Positions 16,552 to 24,563 of a DNA stretch of 64,000 nucleotides are shown here, one piece after another. Every line of letters begins with the position of its first letter. The stretch's first letter is position 1. Location: contig JALEOD010000045.1 in the NCBI GenBank assembly GCA_022767345.1, positions 1 through 64,000 on the forward strand, read 5' to 3'. A program made the translations under genes and the position numbers. The notes beneath the pieces were generated by a model that worked only from the letters and a program-made list of their open reading frames with translations, made no database searches and was not told where the DNA came from. This stretch comes from Emergencia sp. (GTDB taxonomy: Bacteria; Bacillota; Clostridia; Peptostreptococcales; Anaerovoracaceae).

Positions 16552-17997
16552 CTACTTTTTCTGATGTTTCTCAATAATCGCTGCCAGAATTTCCAGCGCT
16601 TTGCTCAAATCCTCGGGGCTGGCGTAAGCATAAGAAAGTCTGATTGCGTGGTTTTCCGCGTAGTCATACACATTGCCCGGATTCAGCAAAATGCCTGCCT
16701 TCAGCGCCTCGTTAAAAATCTTGTCCATAGGCAGCCGTTTATCAAAACGAAGCCAGATATAAAAGCCTCCTTTCGGCTTTTTCCATGTTGCCAGACCCTT
16801 GAAATGTTTGTCCAGTGCCGCCAGCGCATTATCTCTGCGCGCTCTGAGTTCCTTTCGAAGTTCTTCCAAATAGATGTCGTAGTCGCCGCTTGTAATCAAT
16901 TCCGTCATCATCCACTGGGAAACAGAGCTGGCCCCGTAGTCAGTCTGCATCTTCACATCGCCCAGCCTGTACACAACCGCCTCCGGTCCGACCACCCAGC
17001 CGATTCTAAGTCCCGGCGCCATAGTCTTTGAAATGGTTCCCATGTAAATCACCGAGCCGGTTTTATCTCTGGATTTCAAAGACGCCGGCGGCTTCTCGTC
17101 CAGCCACAGCTGCCCATATGCGTCGTCTTCCAAAATCGGCATACGCTGTTTCTGGCAAAAACTCATCACTTCTTTACGCCGCTCTTCGCTCATAACCGTA
17201 CCCGTCGGATTGTGATAAGTCGGAATGGTATAAAGGAGCGCATCGTTGGAAGCATCCTTGATGTTCCAGTGCTGCAGCCCTTCTTCATCCAGCGGAATCC
17301 CCTGAAGATTCATCCCTGCCGACTGAAAAATCTGCAGAGATTTCAGGTAGGACGGCGCTTCTGTATAGACATTGCTGCCCCGTTTCAGCATGCAGACAGA
17401 CACCAGCTGCAGACCTTGCAGGGAACCGCTTGCAATCATAATGTTAGATGGCTTCGCGTCAATGCCCTGATTGATTTTCAGCCACTCAGACAGGGCATCG
17501 CCAAGCTCCGGAAGGCCCAAAGTCCCCAGATAGCCCAAGTTCGGAATCCGCTCCGGCATCCTGCGAAAAATCTTACTGACTAATTTCCCCGGATACAATT
17601 CCGGCGATAATTCCCCTGTGCCGATTCTGATATACCCCGGTTCAAATTCCATCTTGTTGATGGTCTGAATGGTAGAAAGGTTGGCTCCAAAAGGCCCGCT
17701 GGCAATATATTTATTCCAGTCAGGCGGCTGACTCATGCGAAGTGACCAGGTGTTGCTGGCAACCTTGGTGCCTCCGCCGAAATCGCTTTCTAAAATGCCA
17801 TAGGAAATCAGTTCCTCCATGGCGCTGACAATGGTGCTTCTGTTGACCCCGAAGGCCTGCGCCATCGCCCTTTGGCTGGGCAGACGACTGCCTATCACCC
17901 AATCCCCAGTCGCAATTTTATCGCTGATATATTTCACAATTTGTCTGTAAATCGGTGTTTTATTCTGTTTGTCAGGTTTCCAGTCCAGTGTAATCAT
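16552..17997 (-). CDS. MocR/PdxR-type GntR regulator fused to an aminotransferase domain
   Basis: The 481-residue protein has an N-terminal winged helix of the GntR family (residues 1-75: PIYRQIVKYISDKIATGDW, then LPSQRAMAQAFGVNRSTIV). A fold-type I aminotransferase domain follows, with the PLP lysine in GTISKTMAPGLRIGW. MocR proteins sense PLP or amino-acid-derived ligands and control vitamin B6, GABA, transport or other genes, often a divergent neighbour. Here the neighbours are an EamA exporter in the same orientation and dnaE, so the target is not obvious. The ATG at 17997 is preferred over the GTG at 18033, since GGAG lies 11 bases before it and a -10 box overlaps the longer start. Confidence 0.9.
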   Translation of the reverse strand: MITLDWKPDKQNKTPIYRQIVKYISDKIATGDWVIGSRLPSQRAMAQAFGVNRSTIVSAMEELISYGILESDFGGGTKVASNTWSLRMSQPPDWNKYIASGPFGANLSTIQTINKMEFEPGYIRIGTGELSPELYPGKLVSKIFRRMPERIPNLGYLGTLGLPELGDALSEWLKINQGIDAKPSNIMIASGSLQGLQLVSVCMLKRGSNVYTEAPSYLKSLQIFQSAGMNLQGIPLDEEGLQHWNIKDASNDALLYTIPTYHNPTGTVMSEERRKEVMSFCQKQRMPILEDDAYGQLWLDEKPPASLKSRDKTGSVIYMGTISKTMAPGLRIGWVVGPEAVVYRLGDVKMQTDYGASSVSQWMMTELITSGDYDIYLEELRKELRARRDNALAALDKHFKGLATWKKPKGGFYIWLRFDKRLPMDKIFNEALKAGILLNPGNVYDYAENHAIRLSYAYASPEDLSKALEILAAIIEKHQKK

Positions 17998-18021
17998 TTG
18001 GTTGGCTTCTCCTTTGTTCTT

Positions 18022-18027
18022 ATTGTA
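18022..18027 (-). promoter_or_regulatory. Extended -10 box of the MocR gene promoter
   Basis: TGGTACAAT on the minus strand, 25 bases before the start, just downstream of a terminator hairpin. It overlaps the alternative GTG start, which argues against the longer protein. Confidence 0.45.
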
Positions 18028-18044
18028 CCACACCCAGCGAAAAA

Positions 18045-18072
18045 AAAACAGAGCCGAACTGCTCTGTTTTGT
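18045..18072. terminator. Bidirectional terminator-like hairpin
   Basis: AAACAGAGC (18046-18054) pairs with GCTCTGTTT (18061-18069), with A and T runs on both sides. It insulates the MocR promoter from the leftward EamA gene. Confidence 0.8.
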
Positions 18073-18084
18073 TAATAAAGTGCT

Positions 18085-18445
18085 GCGGCGAAATCCGCCC
18101 CTTTTCTCTCTTTTTCAGGTGGAAAGGGGGGCGGATTTTTATTCTCCATTTTTGAAATCTGCCCCTAATTGCTCTAAAAAATAGAGAAAGGGGCGGAAAA
18201 TGCCGAAGCAATGGGTCATTGCCGTTTCAATTGGAAGTTATCTGGAAATTTAATACAGATACTGGAAATCATATTTCCCACATTAATCCATTTACATCCA
18301 TTAATCCCTTAAAATTCCACAACCATTGATTTCCACGTAAACCGTCGCGCCCCTTTATCTCAATATCCGAGCAAAAAAGGGCAGGCATGACCCTTTAGAC
18401 GAAAAAATCCGCCCCTTCCATGCCTTTTCAGAACAAAAAAGGGCG
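18085..18445. repeat. Island of CCGCCCCTT/AAGGGGCGG words
   Basis: About 360 bases hold at least seven copies of CCGCCCCTT-like words in both orientations (near 18094, 18123, 18160, 18188, 18348, 18375 and 18408). The first two form a terminator-like hairpin with a 3' T run. No coding frame is credible. It differs in sequence from the TTGACA islands but is built in the same way. Confidence 0.65.
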
Positions 18446-18471
18446 CTTAACCGAAAATTTTGCCGCAAGCA

Positions 18472-19377
18472 TTACTTCCCATGGACGCAAAGCTGGGGAA
18501 TTACAACAGCCGCAAAAATAACGATGCAGCCAAATCCCTCCCATAAGGTCAGCCTCTCTCCTAAAATCACTGCACCAAAGATAACGGAAAATACCGCTTC
18601 CAAGCTCATAATCAGCGATGCCACAGCAGGCTCTGTATCCTGCTGTCCCAGTACCTGAAAGGTATAGGCTACGCCTGTAGAGATTACTCCGCAGTAAAGA
18701 ATCGGCAGCCAGCAGTCCAAGATATCTGCTAAGATTGGCGTTTCAAAGATAAACATGCAGATTAGCCCAATGGAACCGCTGACGAGAAACTGAACGCAGG
18801 ACAGCTTGATTCCGTCACATTTTGGAGAAAAATAGTCCACTACCATAATGTGCACCGAAAAGACTACCGCGCACAGAAGTATAAACAGTTCTCCAGTATG
18901 CAGAACGAAACCTTCGCCCTTTCCCGCCATAGTCAGAAGGTAAAACCCTGCCGCGCCCATTGCAATACAGCCCCAAACCACAGGCTTTATTTTCTTTCCC
19001 CAAAACAATCCAAGCACCGGCACAATGACGATATAAAGGGACGTGATAAATCCCGTTTCTCCTGCGCCGGTCTCAAAATAAAAGCCAAACTGCTGCAGTG
19101 ATGATGCTGCGCAAAGTACTACGCCGCAACAAGTGCCGCCAATGAGCAGAATCCGTCTCTCTGCCCCGCTTTCTGTCGTGTCAGCCGCCTGCCTGGCTTT
19201 ATTGATGAATTTAAAAAGATAGATAACCGGAATCAGCACCAACCCGCCGATAAACATGCGGATTCCATTATAAGTAAAAGGCTCCAGCACTGCGCCTGCT
19301 TTCTGCGCCACCAGTCCGCCGCCCCAAATGATTGCTGTGAGCAGCAATAATATATTGCTTCGCATTTTCTTTTTCAT
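18472..19377 (-). CDS. EamA/DMT-family transporter
   Basis: The 301-residue protein has ten hydrophobic spans in two EamA repeats, as in the drug/metabolite transporter superfamily. Visible markers are the N-terminal LLLLTAIIWGGGLVAQKAG, EPFTYNGIRMFIGGLVLIP, and the second repeat's EPAVASLIMSLEAVFSVIFGA with the typical LGERLTLWEGFGCIVIF end. These proteins export amino acids, sugars or nucleosides; the substrate is not readable here. It is monocistronic. Downstream lies a repeat island with terminator-like hairpins, then the MocR gene in the same direction, so MocR control of this exporter is possible but unproven. Confidence 0.9.
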   Translation of the reverse strand: MKKKMRSNILLLLTAIIWGGGLVAQKAGAVLEPFTYNGIRMFIGGLVLIPVIYLFKFINKARQAADTTESGAERRILLIGGTCCGVVLCAASSLQQFGFYFETGAGETGFITSLYIVIVPVLGLFWGKKIKPVVWGCIAMGAAGFYLLTMAGKGEGFVLHTGELFILLCAVVFSVHIMVVDYFSPKCDGIKLSCVQFLVSGSIGLICMFIFETPILADILDCWLPILYCGVISTGVAYTFQVLGQQDTEPAVASLIMSLEAVFSVIFGAVILGERLTLWEGFGCIVIFAAVVIPQLCVHGK

Positions 19378-19470
19378 ATCGTTTCTCCTGCTGTTTTTAG
19401 GGAAATTATATCACCACATTTGGGATACAAAAACAACCATGTCAATCAGTGCAATACCAACCAAAGTTCC

Positions 19471-19499
19471 TTGCCATAGCAGACAAAATCCGCTATAAT
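19471..19499 (+). promoter_or_regulatory. Sigma-A promoter of the 56-residue protein gene
   Basis: TTGCCA and TATAAT are separated by exactly 17 bases, and the start codon of the small gene follows 56 bases on. Confidence 0.75.
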
Positions 19500-19554
19500 G
19501 GATAAAGTTTGAAAAAATATTGTCAACCACTTAGCAATTGGGGAGGCAGCATTC

Positions 19555-19725
19555 ATGAATATAAAACAGCATATCACTACACTCATTATGCTCATCACAG
19601 GAATTCTTTTTTTCGGCGCCTATTTTCTAAAGGATAACACCACTTACTTCGTCTTAGGCTGTGCATGGATTTGCATTGCCGCGATGGATTGGAAGAAAAA
19701 CAGGAATCATAACGATAAAGAATAA
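19555..19725 (+). CDS. Small two-span membrane protein, 56 residues
   Basis: This short gene begins MNIKQHITTLIML and has two hydrophobic segments (about residues 8-24 and 29-45) joined by a short KDNTTY loop, with a basic, hydrophilic end (MDWKKNRNHNDKE). It has a good promoter and a GGGGAGG ribosome site 8 bases before the ATG, so it is very likely expressed. I do not recognise a family. It precedes the LysE-family exporter in the same orientation by 115 bases, with no terminator seen between, and might be co-transcribed with it. Confidence 0.7.
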   Translation: MNIKQHITTLIMLITGILFFGAYFLKDNTTYFVLGCAWICIAAMDWKKNRNHNDKE

Positions 19726-19840
19726 ATTCCCCAGCAATGGTTGGGTCAAATTCTTTCCTTTTGGTAGGTGACCAAGGGTCCCCTCTATGCTATTATCTCA
19801 TCATACCTTATCAAAAATAAAATAATATTGGAGGATTACT

Positions 19841-20452
19841 ATGACACTTTTTCTACAAGGATTCACCATTGGCCTCGCATACGTTGCGCCAATCGGTCTG
19901 CAGAATCTTTTTGTGATTAACACCGCGCTGACGCAAAAAAAGAGCCGCGTCTATCTGACGGCTCTCATCGTCACTTTCTTTGATGTTACCCTGGCGCTCG
20001 CCTGCTTCTTCGGAATCGGCGCCATTATGTCAGCTTTTGAGTGGCTGCAGATGATTGTCCTCGGCGCAGGCAGTCTCATCGTCGTGTGGATTGGCATCGG
20101 GCTTTTGCGTGCGAAGGATAGCATGGACACATCCACAAAAGTCGATATTCCAATTTTAAAAGTAATTTCCAGCGCCTGCGTCGTTACCTGGTTCAACCCC
20201 CAGGCAATCATCGACGGCACCATGCTTCTGGGCGCTTTTCGCACCACTCTGCCCAAAGAACATGTAGCAGAATTTATTCTGGGCGTCAATCTGTCGTCGT
20301 TCGTATGGTTCTTCGGCATCTCAACCATTCTGGCACTGTTCAGCGCTAAATTTAATGACAAAGTGCTGCGGGTCATCAACATCGTATGCGGCGCGGTCAT
20401 CGTCTTCTACGGCGCGAAACTGTTTGTAAATTTCATTCAGATGGTGATATAA
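19841..20452 (+). CDS. LysE/ArgO-family amino acid exporter
   Basis: The 203-residue, six-span inner membrane protein matches the LysE superfamily (basic amino acid export). Family signs are the first helix FTIGLAYVAPIGLQNLFVIN with the conserved Pro-Ile-Gly, VTFFDVTLALACFFGIGA, and ACVVTWFNPQAIIDGTMLLG, where the Asn-Pro and Asp are conserved. The C-terminal helices end VFYGAKLFVNFIQMV. Length fits ArgO/LysE. It likely exports lysine, arginine or a related amino acid when these accumulate. No LysG-type regulator is adjacent. An inverted repeat TTGGT/ACCAA about 80 bases upstream (near 19760-19775) could be an operator. A strong terminator follows, shared with the convergent small gene. Confidence 0.92.
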   Translation: MTLFLQGFTIGLAYVAPIGLQNLFVINTALTQKKSRVYLTALIVTFFDVTLALACFFGIGAIMSAFEWLQMIVLGAGSLIVVWIGIGLLRAKDSMDTSTKVDIPILKVISSACVVTWFNPQAIIDGTMLLGAFRTTLPKEHVAEFILGVNLSSFVWFFGISTILALFSAKFNDKVLRVINIVCGAVIVFYGAKLFVNFIQMVI

Positions 20453-20505
20453 AGGTGATATAGAAAAGCACTACTGTCTTCTCATCAGTCAAGGCACATA
20501 TAGCT

Positions 20506-20545
20506 AAAAAACGTGACTGCTGTTATCTGCGTCACGTTTTTCTTT
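20506..20545. terminator. Bidirectional intrinsic terminator
   Basis: AAAAACGTGAC (20506-20516) pairs with GTCACGTTTTT (20531-20541). It lies between the convergent LysE gene and a small membrane protein gene. Confidence 0.9.
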
Positions 20546-20561
20546 GCGCCGATACGGGAAA

Positions 20562-20759
20562 TCAATCGTCGCCCTTATATTTGTTCACTCCGGTAACGCT
20601 GCTTGGCAAGTCTTTGGCAATACCCACAGCAGGAATGGAGATTTTCTGCCCTCTCGACAACTTTACTGCAGTTCTGACAGCGGCGATAACAACGATAATC
20701 CCAAACAATATACCGAGCGCAATTCCCATATGATCCGCAATAAATTCTACTACTTCCAT
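20562..20759 (-). CDS. Small single-span membrane protein, 65 residues
   Basis: The protein has an acidic start (MEVVEFIADHMG), one hydrophobic helix (about residues 11-31, GIALGILFGIIVVIAAVRTAV) and a basic, soluble end with SRGQKISIPAVGIAKDL. The ATG has an AAAGGGG ribosome site about 7 bases upstream, which supports it as a real gene. It is convergent with the LysE gene and shares its terminator. I do not recognise the family; nothing links it to export beyond proximity. Confidence 0.6.
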   Translation of the reverse strand: MEVVEFIADHMGIALGILFGIIVVIAAVRTAVKLSRGQKISIPAVGIAKDLPSSVTGVNKYKGDD

Positions 20760-20831
20760 AATAATACCCCTTTCACTTTATAACGTCTAATCTATGTGAT
20801 ATGAAAATTATATCATGGTACGGCTTTCAAA

Positions 20832-21320
20832 TCAATAAATAAGACTGGTCGGCATGAAAAACAAATGCGGCGCAGTAAATACTGCCAGTGACAGCGCCAG
20901 CCGTTTCTTCTCGGCGTCGCTCAGTTCGGCTTTTTTCAAGCAGTAACGGTAATTAAAAAGATAGATGCATACTGCGGTCAATATAACGCAGGCGGCAGTC
21001 CAGAAAAAAGCAAAAAAGTTGTCAAAAGGATTGTAGGCCACAGCAGCCAGACTGTCAGCAGATTCAGCCGCCACCATAGAAAAAAGTAACGCCGCTGTGC
21101 CGATAAAATCTGCCAGAAATCCGAAGACCCACACCTTCAGAATGACGGATTTTGTCTTTCCTTTAATATCCTTGATTTTCAGCCATTTCATAGTGAGAAC
21201 GACTACCAAAAGATCTACGATAAAATTTCCCGGCAGCACAACAATCCATGTAACAGGAAACAGCCATAGCAGCCATATTGGAAATATGACATTATACAAT
21301 TTTACATCATTCTTCTTCAC
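20832..21320 (-). CDS. Four-span membrane protein paired with an XRE regulator
   Basis: This 162-residue integral membrane protein has hydrophobic spans at about residues 9-27, 30-50, 62-85 and 105-127, and a hydrophobic C-terminus ending TAPHLFFMPTSLIY. I do not recognise the family. The GTG at 21320 is chosen because AAAGGAG lies 6 bases before it; the longer frame from 21419 would overlap the upstream regulator and add a poorly hydrophobic, Cys-containing leader. It follows the XRE regulator gene by 31 bases with no terminator, so both are read from the promoter carrying the 26-bp palindrome. The regulator probably controls it. Confidence 0.7.
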   Translation of the reverse strand: MKKNDVKLYNVIFPIWLLWLFPVTWIVVLPGNFIVDLLVVVLTMKWLKIKDIKGKTKSVILKVWVFGFLADFIGTAALLFSMVAAESADSLAAVAYNPFDNFFAFFWTAACVILTAVCIYLFNYRYCLKKAELSDAEKKRLALSLAVFTAPHLFFMPTSLIY

Positions 21321-21351
21321 AGTACTCTCCTTTACGATATCTTCTTTTCCT

Positions 21352-21795
21352 TTACAGCTGCTGTAAGTGCAGCTTAATCTCCTCGTAATCAAAGGTAGAA
21401 TAAATCCGCTTGTCTTCACCGTTTAGAATGCGGTAGTGCTGAGAAATGATATTCTGCTGTATCTTAAACTCGCCTTTTGTTTCAATCTCACGCCACCATA
21501 CATTGCCGCCCATGGTTTTCGGATAAGCCCGTTCTCTATGGGTGAAAGCCAAAGCCTTTATCATATCCGATGTCTCTCCGCCGAATGCTCCTGCCAGTAC
21601 CTGGCTGTCATCAAACAGAGTACAAAGCACCACACTGCCGCCCCAGCCAAGAGACCTGCGGCCCTTCTCAATCTCCACCAGTGTTTTCTTCGACATGCCC
21701 AGAATCTCAGCCATATGCTCCTGACTGTAACCGAACTCTGTGCGAATCAGTTTTTCAATTCTGTTGCATTCCGCAATAAATTCTTCCCTTGTCAT
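21352..21795 (-). CDS. XRE-family transcriptional regulator
   Basis: The 147-residue protein has an N-terminal helix-turn-helix (about residues 18-55: GYSQEHMAEILGMSKKTLVEIEKGRRSLG) followed by a domain of about 90 residues containing HRERAYPKTMGGNVWWREIE and ISQHYRILNGEDKRIYS. The second part has a Trp-rich, beta-like character that I cannot assign. The ATG at 21795 has GAGG 9 bases upstream; the GTG at 21804 is the alternative. A perfect 26-bp palindrome lies 33 bases upstream of the start, the classic place for an autoregulatory operator. The downstream four-span membrane protein is in the same operon. Confidence 0.82.
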   Translation of the reverse strand: MTREEFIAECNRIEKLIRTEFGYSQEHMAEILGMSKKTLVEIEKGRRSLGWGGSVVLCTLFDDSQVLAGAFGGETSDMIKALAFTHRERAYPKTMGGNVWWREIETKGEFKIQQNIISQHYRILNGEDKRIYSTFDYEEIKLHLQQL

Positions 21796-21827
21796 AAATT
21801 CCACGCCTCGATTAAAGTGTATTTTTA

Positions 21828-21853
21828 TTTATAGTGTAATATTACACTATAAA
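21828..21853. promoter_or_regulatory. Perfect 26-bp palindromic operator
   Basis: The half-site TTTATAGTGTAAT (21828-21840) is followed with no spacer by its exact reverse complement (21841-21853). A related half-word AAAGTGTAT lies nearby at 21814-21822. The site sits in the promoter region of the XRE regulator gene and would suit binding by a dimer of that regulator. Confidence 0.8.
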
Positions 21854-21913
21854 TGTCATTTCGTCAATACTAAGTAATGCACCCACTGCAGGGCAAACCC
21901 ATGAAAACAAAGG

Positions 21914-22193
21914 AACGTTGACAAATATCCATGGTTTCTCTATTTTTGTCAACGTTTCATTTAATTCCTACTCAGAAATGGATGAGAATCAACCGTTTTT
22001 TTGACAAATGTGACAAAAAACAAAAAAAGTGTCAATCTAGTCAACGTTTCTGAATTAAAACGTTGACAAAATTGACGGATTCTCGATTTTCTGTCAACTT
22101 TAGCAATGTTTAAGGACATTTTAACCCTGCCATTCAAAGTGTTTGTTGACAAAATACGCAGGACTAACAAAATTTGTCAACGTTGATAGAAGA
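21914..22193 (+). repeat. TTGACA-box island, copy B
   Basis: The stretch holds an outer hairpin (AACGTTGACAAA at 21914 with TTTTGTCAACGTTT at 21944-21957), then the core shared with copies C and D (22015-22193). Its terminal hairpin is GTTGACAAA (22145-22153) with TTTGTCAAC (22173-22181). The part 22015-22193 matches copy C in inverted orientation at roughly 90 percent by eye. Confidence 0.85.
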
Positions 22194-22322
22194 AGAAATT
22201 CCCCATAGGGTTGCCGTGATACACCCAGCTGCCCATAAGCAAAACGACCTGCACATGCGGGCCGCTGAAGGTATATTTTTAGTCCAAAATAAAATCCGCA
22301 CCCCCACCGACAAAAAATTTTG

Positions 22323-22351
22323 TTGCATTTTGGCCGCCGGCTTGTTATATA
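22323..22351 (+). promoter_or_regulatory. Possible promoter of the sigma/anti-sigma operon
   Basis: TTGCAT and TATATA are separated by 17 bases. ECF operons are often autoregulated, so a sigma-specific promoter may also exist; none is recognisable. Confidence 0.4.
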
Positions 22352-22390
22352 TGTAACAGAGCAATCACAGCGGAAAGGAGGCAGGCACAG

Positions 22391-22879
22391 GTGGACAGCA
22401 AAGTGCTGGAACAGCTTTACAGAAAATACCATCGGGAACTTTATCTCTATATTTACGCCATCTGCAAAAACAAAAGTCTGTCGGAAGATTTGCTGCAGGA
22501 AACTTTTCTCAAAGCGATTCTGGCGCTGCCGGACGGTCACACCAACATGCGCGCCTGGCTTTATCTGGTGGCGAGGAATCTGACCTACAACGCGCTGAAA
22601 AAAGCGGAGCATACGGCTTGCAAACTTTCAAAGGTCATCACCGCAAAGACGGACGAAGGTCCGCTGGATACGCTTTTGCAGAAGGAGCAGTACCGCAGTC
22701 TTTACGATAATTTACAAAAACTTTCTAAGCGGGCAAGAGAAATCCTAATTATGCAGTACTTCGGCAAGCTTTCTCATAAAGAAATCGCCGCGGTTCTGGC
22801 AATGAGCCCGCAGGCGGTTCGCATGGCAGCAGTGCGAGCCAGAAAAGAATTGAAAACATATATGGAGGAAGAACTATGA
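22391..22879 (+). CDS. ECF-type RNA polymerase sigma factor
   Basis: The 162-residue protein has sigma region 2 (residues 6-75: YRKYHRELYLYIYAICKNK, SLSEDLLQETFLKAI, MRAWLYLVARNLTYNALK) and region 4 (about 105-158: LSKRAREILIMQYFGKLSH, KEIAAVLAMSPQAVRMAAV). There is no region 1 or 3, as in extracytoplasmic-function sigma factors. The GTG at 22391 has AAAGGAGG 9 bases upstream. The stop overlaps the start of the next gene (ATGA), which encodes a membrane-anchored protein fitting an anti-sigma factor. A cell-envelope or membrane stress response is likely by analogy; the signal is unknown. Confidence 0.93.
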   Translation: MDSKVLEQLYRKYHRELYLYIYAICKNKSLSEDLLQETFLKAILALPDGHTNMRAWLYLVARNLTYNALKKAEHTACKLSKVITAKTDEGPLDTLLQKEQYRSLYDNLQKLSKRAREILIMQYFGKLSHKEIAAVLAMSPQAVRMAAVRARKELKTYMEEEL

Positions 22880-24030
22880 CATACCGTGAATTACTTGCAC
22901 TATACAAGAAAGGTGAACTGGCTGAGCCGGAAGCTGCAAAAGTCCGTTCCGATATTGAGCGGCAGGAAGCCATCGCAGAATACCTCTGCGACGCGGAAGA
23001 AATTTTCGATATCGAGCTTCCGGAGGATTTTTCCCAAAGTGAATCAGAGGATTTTGCAAAGACCATCAATCGTTCCATCAAAAGGGCATTCAGAAAACTC
23101 GGTATCATCGTGCTGGTGCTGGCGTTGATTATGGTATTGTTTGTCCAGTTTGCTCTGCCGAACATTGTGTCATCCTTTTATTACAATCCGGGCAAAATCG
23201 TCGGTACGAAAGAGTACAGAATTACCAATCAGATGGAACTGGATATGGCAGTTTACACCAGCTTAATGCTGCCCGGCTACTATCGCGATATGGTCAGCGT
23301 AACAGACAGAGGCTACGGCAACTACGATATTAATATCGCTCAAAGTGTCTCCTTTAATAACCGTTTCTCAGATGTTTCCGGAAAAATCGAAAAAGGGCAG
23401 CTGACCCTCTACAACAACAATGTTTTGCGCAGACCACCTTCAAATATTTTCACATGGTACGATATTCGTTCGGAACAAAGGGATTCCTTTATCACCGACC
23501 AGCCTTTATCCGATTTTCTCAATCGGTCTGAGTATGGTGATAACGCGATGAATCCTGCGAGCAAATACGTGGTCTTCGTCACTTTGAATCAGCAAATGGA
23601 TTACGAGGACTTTATTGCCTGGTCAGAAAAAGAAGGGATTCCCGGTCTTTTCTGGTGTACGCCGTGCACCAGTGAATCCGGCTATCCGCAGAACCTGGGC
23701 TTCTACTATGACTTTATGTATGGCGTGGATATGCCGTGGGATAAGGAAACATATCCTGACTTGTTCCTGGATATAGGTACGGATAAGGATATAGACAAAG
23801 AGCGTACTATGCTGTCCCATTTTACCAGCCAGCTTCGTTATCTGGCCGCTCAAGAAGATTTCTGTGAAATGATATCCCTAACGCCCGGTGAACTGAACGA
23901 TGCCGCAGATTACGTGGAAGAAAACGGGCTCAGAATTTACGGCTTTGCCACTTTGGTAAATAAGGAACAGGCTGAGAGAATCGAAAAATCCGAGAATGTA
24001 TTCCGAATCAGCGCCCAAGAGCTGATTTAA
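22876..24030 (+). CDS. Membrane-anchored anti-sigma factor (Sigma_reg N/C type)
   Basis: The 384-residue protein has a cytoplasmic N-terminus of about 70 residues (YRELLALYKKGELAEPEAAK), one transmembrane helix (about 75-95, LGIIVLVLALIMVLFVQFALP) and an extracellular domain of about 285 residues. The layout and the YNPGKIVGTKEYRITNQMELD start of the outer domain fit the Bacillus YhdL-like sigma factor regulator family. No HxxxCxxC zinc motif of ZAS anti-sigma factors is present. It probably holds the ECF sigma factor at the membrane until a signal acts on the outer domain. The ATGA overlap with the sigma gene indicates coupled translation. A terminator follows. Confidence 0.85.
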   Translation: MTYRELLALYKKGELAEPEAAKVRSDIERQEAIAEYLCDAEEIFDIELPEDFSQSESEDFAKTINRSIKRAFRKLGIIVLVLALIMVLFVQFALPNIVSSFYYNPGKIVGTKEYRITNQMELDMAVYTSLMLPGYYRDMVSVTDRGYGNYDINIAQSVSFNNRFSDVSGKIEKGQLTLYNNNVLRRPPSNIFTWYDIRSEQRDSFITDQPLSDFLNRSEYGDNAMNPASKYVVFVTLNQQMDYEDFIAWSEKEGIPGLFWCTPCTSESGYPQNLGFYYDFMYGVDMPWDKETYPDLFLDIGTDKDIDKERTMLSHFTSQLRYLAAQEDFCEMISLTPGELNDAADYVEENGLRIYGFATLVNKEQAERIEKSENVFRISAQELI

Positions 24031-24045
24031 TCCAATTGCATTTGT

Positions 24046-24092
24046 AAAAAACGCTTTGGAGACCGCACCGGTCAGCTCCAAAGCGTTTTTCT
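24046..24092. terminator. Strong bidirectional terminator
   Basis: AAAAACGCTTTGGAG pairs with CTCCAAAGCGTTTTT (24076-24090), with an inner GACC/GGTC pairing. It separates the anti-sigma gene from the convergent HxlR gene. Confidence 0.92.
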
Positions 24093-24103
24093 TTTTCAAT
24101 TCT

Positions 24104-24436
24104 CTATTCTTTATTCTGTTCTCCCCAAACACACAGAGCGTCCAAAACCTCCATCAGAGATTTTCCTCTGTCACTCAGCCGATACTCTACCTTCGGCGGA
24201 ATCTGTGGATATTCTGTTCTGACAATCAGACGGTCATGTTCCAGTTCCTTGAGATTGGTGCTGAGAGTCTTGTCCGAAATATGTTTCAGATATCGTTTCA
24301 GCTCGTTAAACCTCACCACTTCAAATTCCATCAGACAATACAGAATCACCATCTTGTGCTTGCCCGATATCAGTGACAGCGTGTAGCTGAATCCGGTGTC
24401 CTCAAAATTTGCTTTTTCAATATAGTTTTTAATCAT
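24104..24436 (-). CDS. HxlR-family transcriptional regulator
   Basis: The 110-residue winged-helix protein has the family signature SLISGKHKMVILYCLMEF followed by RFNELKRYLKHISDKTLST and the wing VRTEYPQIPPKVEYRLSDRG. HxlR proteins usually act as dimers that control a divergent gene for aldehyde, redox or flavin enzymes. Here the divergent gene encodes a flavin reductase-like protein, and two direct AGAYAGTAC words lie between. It lacks the N-terminal Cys of thiol- or aldehyde-sensing HxlR members such as HypR; the single Cys residues at LYCLME and ALCVWG might still act as sensors. Confidence 0.9.
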   Translation of the reverse strand: MIKNYIEKANFEDTGFSYTLSLISGKHKMVILYCLMEFEVVRFNELKRYLKHISDKTLSTNLKELEHDRLIVRTEYPQIPPKVEYRLSDRGKSLMEVLDALCVWGEQNKE

Positions 24437-24454
24437 TTTTATACTTTCCTTTTA

Positions 24455-24482
24455 GATAGTACATTTCAAATAAGACAGTACT
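24455..24482. promoter_or_regulatory. Direct-repeat operator candidate for the HxlR regulator
   Basis: AGATAGTAC (24455-24463) and AGACAGTAC (24474-24482) are direct repeats 19 bases apart. They sit upstream of the HxlR start and overlap the -35 region of the divergent flavin reductase promoter. Confidence 0.5.
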
Positions 24483-24510
24483 TGTTTTTTATCAGATAAC
24501 AGTTATAATT
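24483..24510 (+). promoter_or_regulatory. Promoter of the flavin reductase-like gene
   Basis: TTGTTT and TATAAT are separated by 16 bases. The second AGACAGTAC word abuts the -35 box, so binding there should repress. Confidence 0.6.
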
Positions 24511-24563
24511 ATAGCCATATGAACAACTCCTGTCAATTATAACTAACTAAAAATGAGGTGACA

